The notes under the pieces: model-generated | What the model was told of the DNA's origin: nothing | The model's input: the letters and a program-made list of their open reading frames with translations, nothing else | Database searches by the model: none | Assembly (NCBI GenBank): GCA_918807975.1 | Contig: OU964921.1 | Coordinates: 37,846,498-37,910,497, forward strand | DNA length: 64,000 bases | Direction: 5' to 3' | Origin: Aplidium turbinatum | Lineage: Eukaryota > Chordata > Ascidiacea > Aplousobranchia > Polyclinidae | Part shown: positions 32,859 to 42,243 of the stretch, in pieces | How positions within the stretch are numbered: the stretch's first letter is position 1 | How the letters are laid out: each line of letters begins with the position of its first letter | Made by a program: the position numbers and the translations under genes

Positions 32859-33574
32859 ATGTATTGTAATACACCAAAGTATATCAAATTCATTTATTCT
32901 TTTATTTTTTGGGCATGGTACATCATAAACATACTTTGCCTAAATATCTTTGCCTAATGCTTTAAATGATAAAAAGAAAGATTAATGAATACCTTTTCTT
33001 TTTCAGAATATTGGCTTACACTCAACAAAGACGGAAAACTATCCGAACTTCTTGGTGTAATCACAGATTTTTTTTTTAATTTCCAAAGGGTCTACACAGG
33101 TAAGGATAACAACGTTTATCAGCGATTAAGGAGTTGTCATTTACGCCTATTTATTTATTTGATTAACGCATTATCTTCCCGAGTACACTGTTTGCACTGT
33201 TCTTGTTTTTTCAGAAACACAAGAAAAATGAAAAAAATATCATTTCGGAACAGGACCAACTCTGCGAGCTGGACGGGGGAAGTGAGCCAATTTGCAGCAA
33301 GACCTGGTCCTGCTGACTTGACATTCCAACCTCGTGTTGGCTGGCTCGTCTCTATGGCGACGACATTACCATCACGGCCTCACTCACAAACACTAATACT
33401 TGAGTAGTTTTCGCATTATAACTAAATGTTCATTGATATGTAGTTTTTGAAGTTGAATACGTAGATAGTTGCAGTTAACAAGGACGATCTATACTGCAAT
33501 TGATAAAAATAATGGCACACAATACGCATAAGATTTATAGTTAACAAATACACATGTATTGAATTGTTCATTTC
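32859..33574. other. Stretch without a recognised gene
   Basis: Possible splice acceptors with polypyrimidine tracts occur near 33005 (ctttttcag) and 33213 (ttgttttttcag), each followed by short open sequence (NTRKMKKISFRNRTNSASW after the second). They could be further exons of the tentative gene at 30175, but no family is recognised. Confidence 0.25.
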
Positions 33575-34165
33575 AGATACGCGGAAATTAGGTAGAATGT
33601 GGGTGTAAAAACATGTAAAATCCACCACCAGTATACGTGTAATACACGTGAAATAGTGTCGACACATATACGTGTATTACACGTTAAAATTAACGTATAA
33701 TACACGACCCAAGATACGTAGAATCTACGTGTATTAGTGTTGTAAGATACGCGGAAATTGAGAAGAATGCGGGTGGAATTCACCACCAAATACACGTGGA
33801 AAACACGTGTATTAGTGTAGTCAGATACGCGGAAATTGAGTAGAAAGCGGATGTAAACCACGTGAAATCCACCACCAAATATACGTGGAAAACACGTGTA
33901 TTAGTGTTGTCAGATACGCGAAAATTCGGTGGAATGCAGGTGTAAAACACGTAAAATCCACCACCAAATATACGTGGAAAACACGTGTATTAGTGTTGTC
34001 AGATACGCGGAAATTAGGTGGAATGCGGGTGTAAAACACGTGAAATCCACCACCAAATACACGTGTAATACACGTGAAATAGTGTCGACACATATGCGTG
34101 TATTATACGTTAAAATTAACGTATAATACACGACCCAAGGTACGTAGAATCTACGTGTAATACAC
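33575..34165. repeat. Tandem array rich in ACGT/CACGTG palindromes
   Basis: Units start with AGATACGCG at 33575, 33745, 33823, 33912 and 34001. The three inner units are 78-89 bp; the outer two are about 170 bp and carry an extra block with GTGTCGACAC and GTTAAAATTAAC. CACGTG or ACGTGT appears several times per unit. No gene is visible; frames read through it on both strands are by-products of the repeat. Confidence 0.8.
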
Positions 34166-34771
34166 ATAAAATTTCTAGCTGGGATTAATTTTTCGGGGGC
34201 AAGCCCCCCACATTCATATAGTGCTTGCTTTTTAGGACATTACATTTTACACTGACTGTCCATATGTCGTATAAATTTTGCTTTGTCAAAACTCTGATCT
34301 TTTTCCTGATCCTGCATTGTCGGCATTTTTTTTCTAAAAAATATTAGAGTAGCCTAAGTTTGTTTACGGTTGGCTGAAATTATAAATGTGAAATTTTTCC
34401 GCTAAATTGAAAGGGTTTGCGGCCACAACCTAACGCTTTTTGTTCTATTTTTAAGAGCCATTACTAAATATGGGGTAAATGTAGGGACTAATGGATTTCT
34501 GGAAGGGAGTGAAATGGTGCTCCCACTTCCTGATCGATTTGTTTGTGTTGAAAATCATTTTTTTTATGACGACAGTTAAACGTTTCTACTTCAATGTCTA
34601 TAAGTAGACAGCACAGTCAATTCTTGCTAAATTGGATTGCTGAGAAACTACTGGTAGGCCTATTACAGTTGTAGTTAATTAAAGCGGACAGCTTAAACCA
34701 TCCTAATGTAATACCGTCTGCAAAGTAAGCTACCGGTACTATATTTGGTGAAGATTTATACAAGTGGTACT
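34166..34771. other. Gene-free stretch
   Basis: No exon, RNA gene or bounded element is recognised. Confidence 0.35.
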
Positions 34772-34779
34772 CTCATCTA

Positions 34780-34990
34780 CAGTAGCGTAGATAGGGGGTT
34801 CAGGGGTTACCTTACGACCCAGGTCCGGGATGATTTTAGGGGCTCCTAACATTTCCAAGGGACCCGGGCACTTGAAGAAACTACCGCATATACTTTGAAT
34901 ATAGTGCGGTTTTCTTATAAGTAGGCTATCTTGATTTGAGACCCGAGGATCTCATTGGCACCGGCCCAAAATATCTTCTCAACGGTCCCG
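34780..34990 (+). mobile_element. hAT-type MITE, 211 bp
   Basis: It starts CAGTAGCGTAGA and ends CAACGGTCCCG, with a perfect 8-bp duplication CTCATCTA at 34772-34779 and 34991-34998. It is the best-bounded copy of the family also seen at 12672-12877, 13733 and 2192. A further decayed relative follows at about 35060-35240. Confidence 0.85.
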
Positions 34991-35304
34991 CTCATCTAGG
35001 TCTTTTCAGAGTTAACTTGTTCTTATAAACTATCATCGGACATTCGGACTATTGAAAGGATAATTCAGGCCCGGTAGCCTACGTTTGAGAAGCTTATTGG
35101 TCCCTACACAATAGCTTCTAAAGAAAACGATAGAACTTTAAAGAATAGCCTGCACTGTGTTTTCTTAGTTCTCAGGCACCTGAAATAATCCGGGTCTAGT
35201 TCCAAAACTATCCGCTAAACCCTCTATCAACGCCCCTGTGTTTTAATAACTTGCAGTAAACTCGCTAGCCTACACTTGCATTCGTCTACTACCGGAGTAA
35301 GCTT

Positions 35305-35601
35305 TCAAAACAAAAAGCAACTATATACGTGGTCACAACGGTAAACCATAATCTCTTCGTGGGAAAATTGTAACATAAGATTCCAGGATCCGTTCGTCTG
35401 TATGTAATGACCGAAAGAAACACTCTTCTGAAAACGTCTATTCAAAAATTGTATTTCTGTAAAAATATCCACTGGCTGTCGAAATTGGGGTGCAACGCGA
35501 TACACCACTAAACTTGTCACTACAAAACAAATTACTTGGATAAAGACGGAAATTTCGTCCAGCTGGCAAGCACTAAGCAAAACAGTTAAATATGCGACCA
35601 A
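35305..35601 (-). CDS. Unrecognised 98-aa open frame with an N-terminal membrane segment
   Basis: The N-terminal part (MVAYLTVLLSACQLDEISVF, then VICFVVTSLVVYRV) is hydrophobic and would form a signal anchor. The rest is soluble and ends FSHEEIMVYRCDHVYSCFLF. No family is recognised and no splice context was confirmed. It could be a chance frame or a first exon of a type II membrane protein. Confidence 0.2.
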   Translation of the reverse strand: MVAYLTVLLSACQLDEISVFIQVICFVVTSLVVYRVAPQFRQPVDIFTEIQFLNRRFQKSVSFGHYIQTNGSWNLMLQFSHEEIMVYRCDHVYSCFLF

Positions 35602-36229
35602 CTTTCAAGCAACAATTTTAAGAATGACGAGTAGCCTATAGATTGCAATATTTCAAACGCACGTAGGCAATAGACCTTTTGCACATTCAAAATCACCAGA
35701 GCGTGACGTTTGAGTTACGCGGAGTCTGAGGGTTGAGAATCGCTTGTTTACTACGGTTTATGAAGGCGTTTATTGTTATGCAAGCAAGCGTGAGGTCGGT
35801 GGCAGGTGAAAGTAAATTTTTTGTGTTTATGAATTGTTGTAGACAGGGCCGGATTAAGGTTTTGATGGACCTGGGGCTGTATGGAAATCTGAGGTCTATA
35901 TTTCATTCCCCTCATTGTAGGCTACCAATCACAATTAAAATGAAATAACAAAAATTATACCCGAGGTGCAGTAGCCTATTTAGCCTACTTATTAAACACA
36001 TTCAAATGCATGTTTTTTGGATTTAGACAAAGCTAAGCTGTTAATAGCATTATCGGTGTCCATTTGTTTCAAAATTTTGTTTTCAATGCAGAGTAGAGCT
36101 AAGGAATGCAACCTTTTCTGGCTCATGAATGAACGCAGTTGATTCTTTTCTCTTTTAAGTACTAAAAATGAGGGCTTGCTCGAACAATGAGAAGTCATCA
36201 GACAAAGGTACATTCTTAGAACAACAGAT

Positions 36230-36517
36230 CAGGGGCGGATCTACCGGGTGGGCCTGATTGGTACAGGCCCACCCAGATTGACAGTGGGCCCACCCAAAAT
36301 CAGATTCTTGAAAAAAAAAAATATTAATGTTTAACACTAGAACAACCAAGTGACACTAAATTGTCTGTGGCATCACTATTTCACAGCATTTGTAAAAGAT
36401 ATTCGGTAACACTTAGTTTTTGTATGCTGGCCCGCCGTGGCATTACTGGTGAAAGGTGAAGGCCCACCAAGATATTTTCTAGGCCCACCCATAAATTACG
36501 TTCTGAATCCGCCGCTG
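36230..36517. mobile_element. hAT MITE, 288 bp (CAGGGGCGGATCT...AATCCGCCGCTG)
   Basis: A perfect 8-bp duplication CAACAGAT at 36222-36229 and 36518-36525 flanks it. It carries several copies of GGCCCACC inside. It is inserted within the dimerisation-domain region of the hAT transposase relic. Confidence 0.9.
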
Positions 36518-36667
36518 CAACAGATACGTTCAGAAATGCATACATAAACTCATTTTCATTGATGAATCTAAACATTTGAGTTTCTTTGCTGCATTCGCTG
36601 TTAAAATAGTGTTGTTTTAGCAGTGCAGAAAAATAAATCATGTCTTCAGGCAGTGATTCTTCTAGAT

Positions 36668-37579
36668 CAGTGGTTCCCAACCGGGGTGCCGCGGCACCCT
36701 GGGGTGCCAATTGCAATCCTCAAGGGTGCCGCGAGATATTGCAATACTGCGGCCCATTCTTTATTTTAACTTTAACCCGTTGATTGTGGAATATATTTAT
36801 TTCTAACCGAGTTTCAGTGCGTATTAAGTTTCGCGTCTCGCACTTATTCCCGGCTCCTTTATGTAAAGTCGCTTAGTGGGGAAGTCGCTGGCGATAAGTT
36901 GATAATCTGCGGTAGCCTAATGTTTCCTCGTCCAGGAAAAACAGCGTGAAAAAGATTTTGACTCGTTGCTGTTCTTTTCATAAAAACGTTTGAAACGCAT
37001 CATTATTGCCAGGTTTCATGATTTTATTTTGCGAAGAAATCGAGAAATCGATTTTTACTGGACTCTCATATTGTTTTGAAACTTAAAGAAGAAGAAGAAT
37101 TATTTGACATTCGTACCGATGGAAATTTTAAGCTTATGTACAAGCAGATGCCTCTCGACGAGTTCTGCATAAAAATTCAAAATTAATATCCTTGCGTTGG
37201 AAAGAAAGCTATTGTGCTTTTGCTGCTGTTTTTACATCATAGCCTACCTATGAGAAAGTGGATTTTCTGTATTAATGGACATAAAAACTAAAAAACGAGA
37301 ACGACTGCTTATAGTAGAGAAAGATATGCGGGTGGCTTTATCGAATGTGCCCCCACATATTAAGGGACTTTGTGCAGGAAGTCAAGCCCGAATTTTACAC
37401 TGACTTTTGAATAAATACATTTATTTATGCGCGCTATACTGTACAACTCATTCTGTTTATTTCATACAGTTATTTGAAATAAAGAAACCTCATAAAATTG
37501 ATCCAGTTTTACCAGGGTGCCGTAAACTATTTATCTCTTTGATAGGGTGCCGCAAGGTCAAAAAGGTTGGGAACCACTG
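36668..37579 (+). mobile_element. hAT element, 912 bp, with a SCAND3/ZMYM6-type transposase remnant
   Basis: It starts CAGTGGTTCCCAACC and ends GGTTGGGAACCACTG, with a perfect 8-bp duplication TTCTAGAT (36660-36667 and 37580-37587). Plus-strand relics include RTDGNFKLMYKQMPLDEF near 37115 and MRVALSNVPPHIKGLC near 37327, the typical C-terminus of SCAND3/ZMYM6-like hAT transposases. Stops break the frame and the N-terminal two-thirds are gone. Confidence 0.85.
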
Positions 37580-37617
37580 TTCTAGATCATCTGGATGTTA
37601 GTGAAGCAATGTTTTAG

Positions 37618-37889
37618 CGGTACCCGGACATTTTGCCGAAAGGACATTTTGCCGAAAGACATTTTGCCGAAAGACATTTTGCTGAATGGACATTTTGCCG
37701 AAACTCCTTTTTGTGTTATATGTATCGATATTCTCCACAGTGTGGTTTAGTCTATCGTTCACAACCTTAGCCATTTCGGCAATTTGTCCATCGGCAAAAT
37801 GTCTTTCGGCAAAATGTCCTTTCGGCAAAATGTCTTTCGGCAAAATGTCTTTCGGCAAAATGTCCTTTTGGCAAAATGTCCGTGCACGG
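37618..37889. mobile_element. Foldback element, 272 bp, made of CGGCAAAATGTC repeats
   Basis: About five head-to-tail copies of CGGACATTTTGCCGAAAG on the left face the complementary series on the right (CTTTCGGCAAAATGTC), around a unique centre at 37700-37780. The outer 20 bases (CGGTACCCGGACATTTTGCC and CCGTGCACGGACATTTTGCC inverted) also pair. TTTTAG at 37612-37617 and 37890-37895 is a likely 6-bp target duplication. Superfamily unknown. Confidence 0.75.
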
Positions 37890-38354
37890 TTTTAGCACTC
37901 TCTCCAATTTTACAGTTTAATTCCGCCCGAAATGAAAATCTTATTTGAAGACGATCGTATGCTGCAATTCGGGATTTCATACACAAAATAATTTGGTCAA
38001 TGATTGGCAAATATGAGTCTACTTTGAACCTGCTCGATGGATCAAGTGATGTGTCTTCAGATCCACCTTCGCTATCCAGTATCCAAGCATACCTTTCTTC
38101 TCTTCTTTCTTGACATTTCTTCAATATAATGATGACAGCCACTAATACTCTACCCTTTTCTTCGAATTCTTGAAATTGGGATCTTAATGTTTGAACAAAG
38201 TCATGTAGACCCCGAAGCAAATTCGTTGCCTTATTCAAAGTAATTTTGCTATCCTGCAGCGCCCGACTAGTTTTATGAAAAACTATGACATCATAAATTC
38301 TGCTTATAAGTAGGCTACTACATTAATTTGTAAGTAAGATGTTTGCGTGAGTTA

Positions 38355-38455
38355 ACACCGGAGATAAAGCTGTAGAGCACGCTAGGTCTCGTGCCCCCTT
38401 GGAAATTGGCTGACGCCCCCCTGGGGAGGCGTGCCCTCTGGTTAAGAACCACTGG
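38355..38455. repeat. Terminal fragment of a CAGTGGTTCTTAACC-type hAT element
   Basis: The end GGTTAAGAACCACTGG at 38438-38453, preceded by cccccttgg and gcccccctgggg blocks, is a typical hAT terminus, but the partner end is absent. Confidence 0.45.
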
Positions 38456-38859
38456 TTTACACAGTTAGCATTCGTTTTATGATTTTCGTCCTTTATTCTT
38501 TCGATCCTGATAATAAGCATGTCAGTTGCTCTTGATAAGTTGTTATCGGTGGGCCTATTTTCTTTGGTGGGCCTGGGGCTGCAGCCCCATCAGCCCTCGC
38601 CTTAATCCGGCCCTGGTTGTAGATTATCGGCACACTTCAATTCTTGTTCGTTTTAATCATAGTGTTGGCTAACAGACTAGGAAAGGCAATTTAGGACGCC
38701 ATTGTGAAGCGTGTGCATTTTGACCGGGAATTATGGACCACGATAGTGGCACCTTGTCTTGCAACATTTTATTTTCATTCTGCATAACATAATATGCAAC
38801 AAACCAACCACATTTTATTGATGATACCAAGTATAGTCACTGGTATTTTCCTGTCGAAG

Positions 38860-39390
38860 ATGTGAAATTGACGAATTTTTTTATAGTCCTCTCTACATGA
38901 ATGCGATGGCGTGCAATACTTCGTTTATTCAACACTTCGTCCTCACTCATTTGAGGCCTTCTACCTAGGAACGGTGAGATATTCAAATGTAGACCAATAC
39001 CATGTAGGCTAAGTCTTTTTCTATAAGAAACCCTTTATCGGCCATAACAGCATCATGAAGTGCAGTTCATTAGCAGCTATTTTCTGCTTCAAAAGGTGAA
39101 AAAATCCACTCCTCTGATATATTTCTTTGTCACTCACATTACCAGTGTACAACTGAAATACAAACATATTACCCCCATTTGGATCAACTCCCACTAATGA
39201 CTAATGCCTTTGCAGTGTTCGTACTTTTATAGTTCGAGTACGTTTGCGACTGACGGTGAAGTGAGGACAGTGTTTCGAGACGTAGGCCTACTTCAGTGCA
39301 GTCGATGATGATCATGGTGCTTGGTAGTCCTTTTTGAAGTCTGGCTTCATGGTTGCTATGATAACGTCACGATGAGGGAATATGTTCAAA
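38860..39390 (-). pseudogene. DDE_4-type transposase relic
   Basis: Minus-strand pieces in several frames read IIDCTEV, QSQTYSNYKS, VMADKGF, then SPFLGRRPQMSEDEV, NKRSIARHRIHVERTIKKF. Order and wording match DDE_4/ISL2EU transposases (DCTE...SNYKSHNT...ADRGF...RIHVER), including all three acidic positions in altered frames. Multiple stops and frameshifts make it a relic. It identifies the host element at 35669-41910. Confidence 0.75.
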
Positions 39391-40035
39391 CCAATCAACC
39401 TTAAATACATGAGGTGCATTCATGAATGAAAAATACGGTGTACAGTACCTACAGTACGAATGCAGAACTAATACCAAACCTTGTGCTTTAAGTCTGTATA
39501 AAACAAACCCAGGCGAAGCTTCAACACCAGCAAAAATTCAATCTTCCACCTTGATAAAGATAATTCAATTCAATAAGATGATAAAGATAATAAAAATTCA
39601 ATCTTCCACCGCTAATCTATGTAGATGCAGTGCTCCTGTAGCGTTTTGAGGTATTTCGAAAGTAGCCTCGTCATTAAGTTCTGCATCAATATTTTGATTT
39701 GCATGCTTAGCTTTTGAAGCTGCATAATAAGCTTACAAGAAATTCTTCCTATCTTTGCCTGGCAAGATCGCTTCCAATACAGCAAAGAACTGGTCGAAGG
39801 TTTACACTTCTGTAGCCTAAGTTTACAACTTAAAAAAGTTTTATTTTCTGGAAAATTATACTGAAACACTGATACACGCCTGTAAAGACCACAAAACAAC
39901 AGCTCAAGCAAACGTTAAACAATTTATTCGCCTGCAAACTACGCCACTAACCCTATCGCACAGCATTGTGAACAGCGGCTAGTCGTTCACGACTCCAACG
40001 TCACGCTCTGTTGGTTTGTTATGAGATTTTGTTGT

Positions 40036-41892
40036 TATGAGCTCTGTTGGTTGGTTTGTTATGAGACAATACCAATGAGATTTGTCAAACTATCCTCACC
40101 AATAATCGCCCCTTTCCTCACCAACTTATTCAATGAGTGTATCGATAAAGGTGTATATCCTGATGTACTAAAGGTCGCTCAAGTTACCCCAATCTTCAAA
40201 AGTGGCTCCAGGAAAAATTGTTCCAACTATAGGCCCATATCACTATTGTCCCCCTTCACCAAAATATTCGAAAAATGCCTGTATGAACAAATGTACAATT
40301 ATCTAACAAAAAAAGACCTGATCACACCACATCAGTATGGATTTAGACCACAATATTCCACTTCGTTAGCTGTGTCAAACGTTTGTGATAACATCTTAAC
40401 TAACCTAGATAATAAAGATACAACTTGCTCTGTATTTCTTGATTTAGCTAAAGCCTTCGACACAGTTGATCACACTATTCTCATACAGAAACTGCAAACA
40501 TACGGTTTTCGGGGCCTTCCATTACAATTGTTAAAAAGCTATATCAGCAATCGTCTACAGCACACGGTCGTCAATGGAATCTCTTCAAACTCAAGACAGG
40601 TTACCTGCGGTGTGCCCCAAGGATCGACATTGGGACCCCTTCTTTTCTTACTGTATATAAATGACTTACCAAATTCAACAAACATGAATGTTAAACTATT
40701 TGCTGACGACACCAATCTTACGATGAGCGACAAATGTGAAATAAATTTGCAGAACAATGTGAATGCCGAAATGCAAAAAGTTTACAACTGGTTGAAGCTT
40801 AATAGATTATCATTAAATTTCTCAAAAACTGAATACATGCTAATAACAAATAAAAAACACATAAAAAATTTTAACATTAACATTGGTAACACAAGCATTC
40901 AACAAAAAGATCAAATAAAATACCTTGGCGTTTACATAGATAACAAATTAACATGGAAATATCACATAGATAAAATTTGCGGAAAAGTAGCAAAAGGTTC
41001 ATGGGCGTTGCTTAAACTCAGAAATTATGTCAACACAGACACTTTAAAAGATGTGTATCACGCTTTGATTTACTGTCATTTGCAATATTGTATTTCAAGC
41101 TGGGGAAAGGCCTATGACAGTGCACTGGATCCATTAATAAAATTACAAAAAAAGGTTATAAGAATAATTACGAAACAAAATTACTATGCTCACACTAATT
41201 TTTTATTTTTCAAAATGAACATCTTAAAACTAAAAGACATACATAACATTGAAATAAAAAAACATATGTACAAAGTTCATATGAATGAGTATCCGTCTAC
41301 GTATTGTGATTTATTTACAAATGCTTCATCTATTCATCAGCATAACACAAGATATCAAACAGGCAACAATTATTTTATAAACAGATCAAACACAGAATTT
41401 GGCAAGAAGTCCATGCAGGTATTGGGACCAATGCTCTGGTCAGAGGTTCCAAGCAGGCTAAAAAACTTATCATTTCATTGTTTCAAAAAAGAGATCAAAA
41501 CGTTAATTTTACAAAGCTACAGTGCATCGTAAGTGATATGTTATGGAAACCAACTTGTCAGTTGCTTCGGAAACTTTATTATTCTCTGCTTGCTTCATGG
41601 AATTTTGTGTTTTGGCCTACGTTATCATCAATATGTTTTTTTTTTTTTTTGTGCGTATGCTGTTGTTGAAGCGCGGGAACGTTTCAATTATTATTTTTCT
41701 CTTGTAAGCTTATTTTAAATGGCAAAATCGTAATTTCCGTAGGGTGGCAATTGACTAGTAGACCGTATGGTCGTCTCGTTGTCTCCCTGTCGGTATGGGA
41801 ACTTGTGTAACTTTTGTACTGTGTATATTGCATATTTCAAACATGTACCTATGTTCCTGTTACTGACAAATAAAACATTGATTGATTGATTG
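40036..41892 (+). mobile_element. 5'-truncated LINE (CR1/L2-like group)
   Basis: It contains the RT frame 40075-41532 and a 3' UTR ending CAAATAAAACATTGATTGAT with a tandem ATTG tail, characteristic of CR1/L2-type LINEs that end in short microsatellites. The endonuclease region is missing. It is inserted in the right end of the DDE_4 element, with TTATG on both sides as a possible short target duplication. Confidence 0.8.
40075..41532 (+). CDS. LINE reverse transcriptase, uninterrupted but 5'-truncated
   Basis: About 485 codons are open without a stop. RT blocks appear in order: FKSGSRKNCSNYRPISLL, HQYGFRPQYSTSLAV, SVFLDLAKAFDTVDH, CGVPQGSTLGPLLFLLYI, the catalytic KLFADDTNL, and IKYLGVYIDNKLTWKYH. 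The C-terminal part (HMYKVHMNEYP...) is as in CR1/L2/Daphne-like elements. The missing APE endonuclease makes the copy immobile, though the intact RT implies a young insertion. Confidence 0.85.
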   Translation: MRFVKLSSPIIAPFLTNLFNECIDKGVYPDVLKVAQVTPIFKSGSRKNCSNYRPISLLSPFTKIFEKCLYEQMYNYLTKKDLITPHQYGFRPQYSTSLAVSNVCDNILTNLDNKDTTCSVFLDLAKAFDTVDHTILIQKLQTYGFRGLPLQLLKSYISNRLQHTVVNGISSNSRQVTCGVPQGSTLGPLLFLLYINDLPNSTNMNVKLFADDTNLTMSDKCEINLQNNVNAEMQKVYNWLKLNRLSLNFSKTEYMLITNKKHIKNFNINIGNTSIQQKDQIKYLGVYIDNKLTWKYHIDKICGKVAKGSWALLKLRNYVNTDTLKDVYHALIYCHLQYCISSWGKAYDSALDPLIKLQKKVIRIITKQNYYAHTNFLFFKMNILKLKDIHNIEIKKHMYKVHMNEYPSTYCDLFTNASSIHQHNTRYQTGNNYFINRSNTEFGKKSMQVLGPMLWSEVPSRLKNLSFHCFKKEIKTLILQSYSAS

Positions 41893-41910
41893 TTATGCAA
41901 AAGGTCTATT

Positions 41911-42243
41911 ACTGTGACGTAATAATGATAAGCAATGATAAAGCTATTCAAGCAGCTGTTCAAGTTTGGCTTACACCTGTTCAAGTAATTAAAAATTTAA
42001 CGATGATGTAATGTTATGCTGCAGCTGCAATGTTTTGCAGGTCTTGCAATCGATAGTGCAAAATTTTTTAGAAATATTTTTGCTCATATTTTAGAAATAT
42101 TGCATTACGTAATACGCTAAGATTCAGTAGACCTGAACGGTTTTACATGACGTTTGATTTGGTGAACAATTGTCTGGAACATAGCGTACCCTAGTTATGA
42201 CAGTCTAATATGGCATAACTAAAAAAGAATTTAAGGACAATTG
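41911..42243. other. Gene-free stretch
   Basis: AT-rich, nothing recognised. Confidence 0.35.

Larger units (their letters stand above)
35992..38238 (-). pseudogene. hAT transposase C-terminal region (TTF/ZMYM-like), split by three insertions
   Basis: Read on the minus strand from 38238, the fragment has LDPSSRFKVDSYLPIIDQI and CMKSRIAAYDRLQIRFSFR. After the insertion at 37618 it continues with LPEDMIYFSALLKQHYFN and NENEFMYAFLNV. After the insertion at 36230 come KREKNQLRSFMSQKRLHSL and ALLCIENKILKQMDTD, the hAT dimerisation region, ending at a stop near 35992. The matching position of each insertion inside codons of one protein confirms that it is one disrupted gene. In-frame stops also exist (for example just past 37579), so the gene is dead. 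Confidence 0.75.
35844..38615 (-). mobile_element. hAT transposon relic (CAGGGCCGGATTAAGG ends) with three nested insertions
   Basis: The ends CAGGGCCGGATTAAGG and CCTTAATCCGGCCCTG are exact inverted repeats, flanked by a perfect 8-bp duplication GTTGTAGA (35836-35843 and 38616-38623). Minus-strand hAT transposase fragments run through it. The nested elements are 36230-36517, 36668-37579 and 37618-37889, plus a hAT end fragment near 38355-38455. Confidence 0.9.
35669..41910 (-). mobile_element. DDE_4 (ISL2EU-like) DNA transposon relic holding several nested elements
   Basis: The ends AATAGACCTTTTGCA and TGCAAAAGGTCTATT are inverted repeats. A second shared block CAGAGCGTGACG sits about 13-25 bases inside each end; on the right it is split by a LINE. 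Minus-strand transposase relics lie at 38860-39390. Inside are a hAT (35844-38615) with three insertions of its own, and a 5'-truncated LINE (about 40036-41892). Removing the nested parts by coordinate leaves roughly 1.6 kb of original element. No clear target duplication. Confidence 0.65.

Noticed and set aside
33575-34165. CRISPR-like array
   Set aside because: Units are long, contiguous and unequal, with no short repeats separated by unique spacers, and the DNA is eukaryotic.
33568-34167. Minus-strand open frames with repeated FRVSD/HVYLVVDFTC peptides as a repeat-protein gene
   Set aside because: They come from reading a DNA tandem repeat; both strands stay open by chance of unit composition and no start or splice context supports a protein.
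35060-35240. Another bounded copy of the 34780 MITE
   Set aside because: Short blocks are similar (ggcccggt, cacctgaaa), but ends and target duplication could not be found.
37598-37858. Open frames with PKDILPKDILPK-type peptides
   Set aside because: They are translations of the CGGCAAAATGTC foldback repeats.
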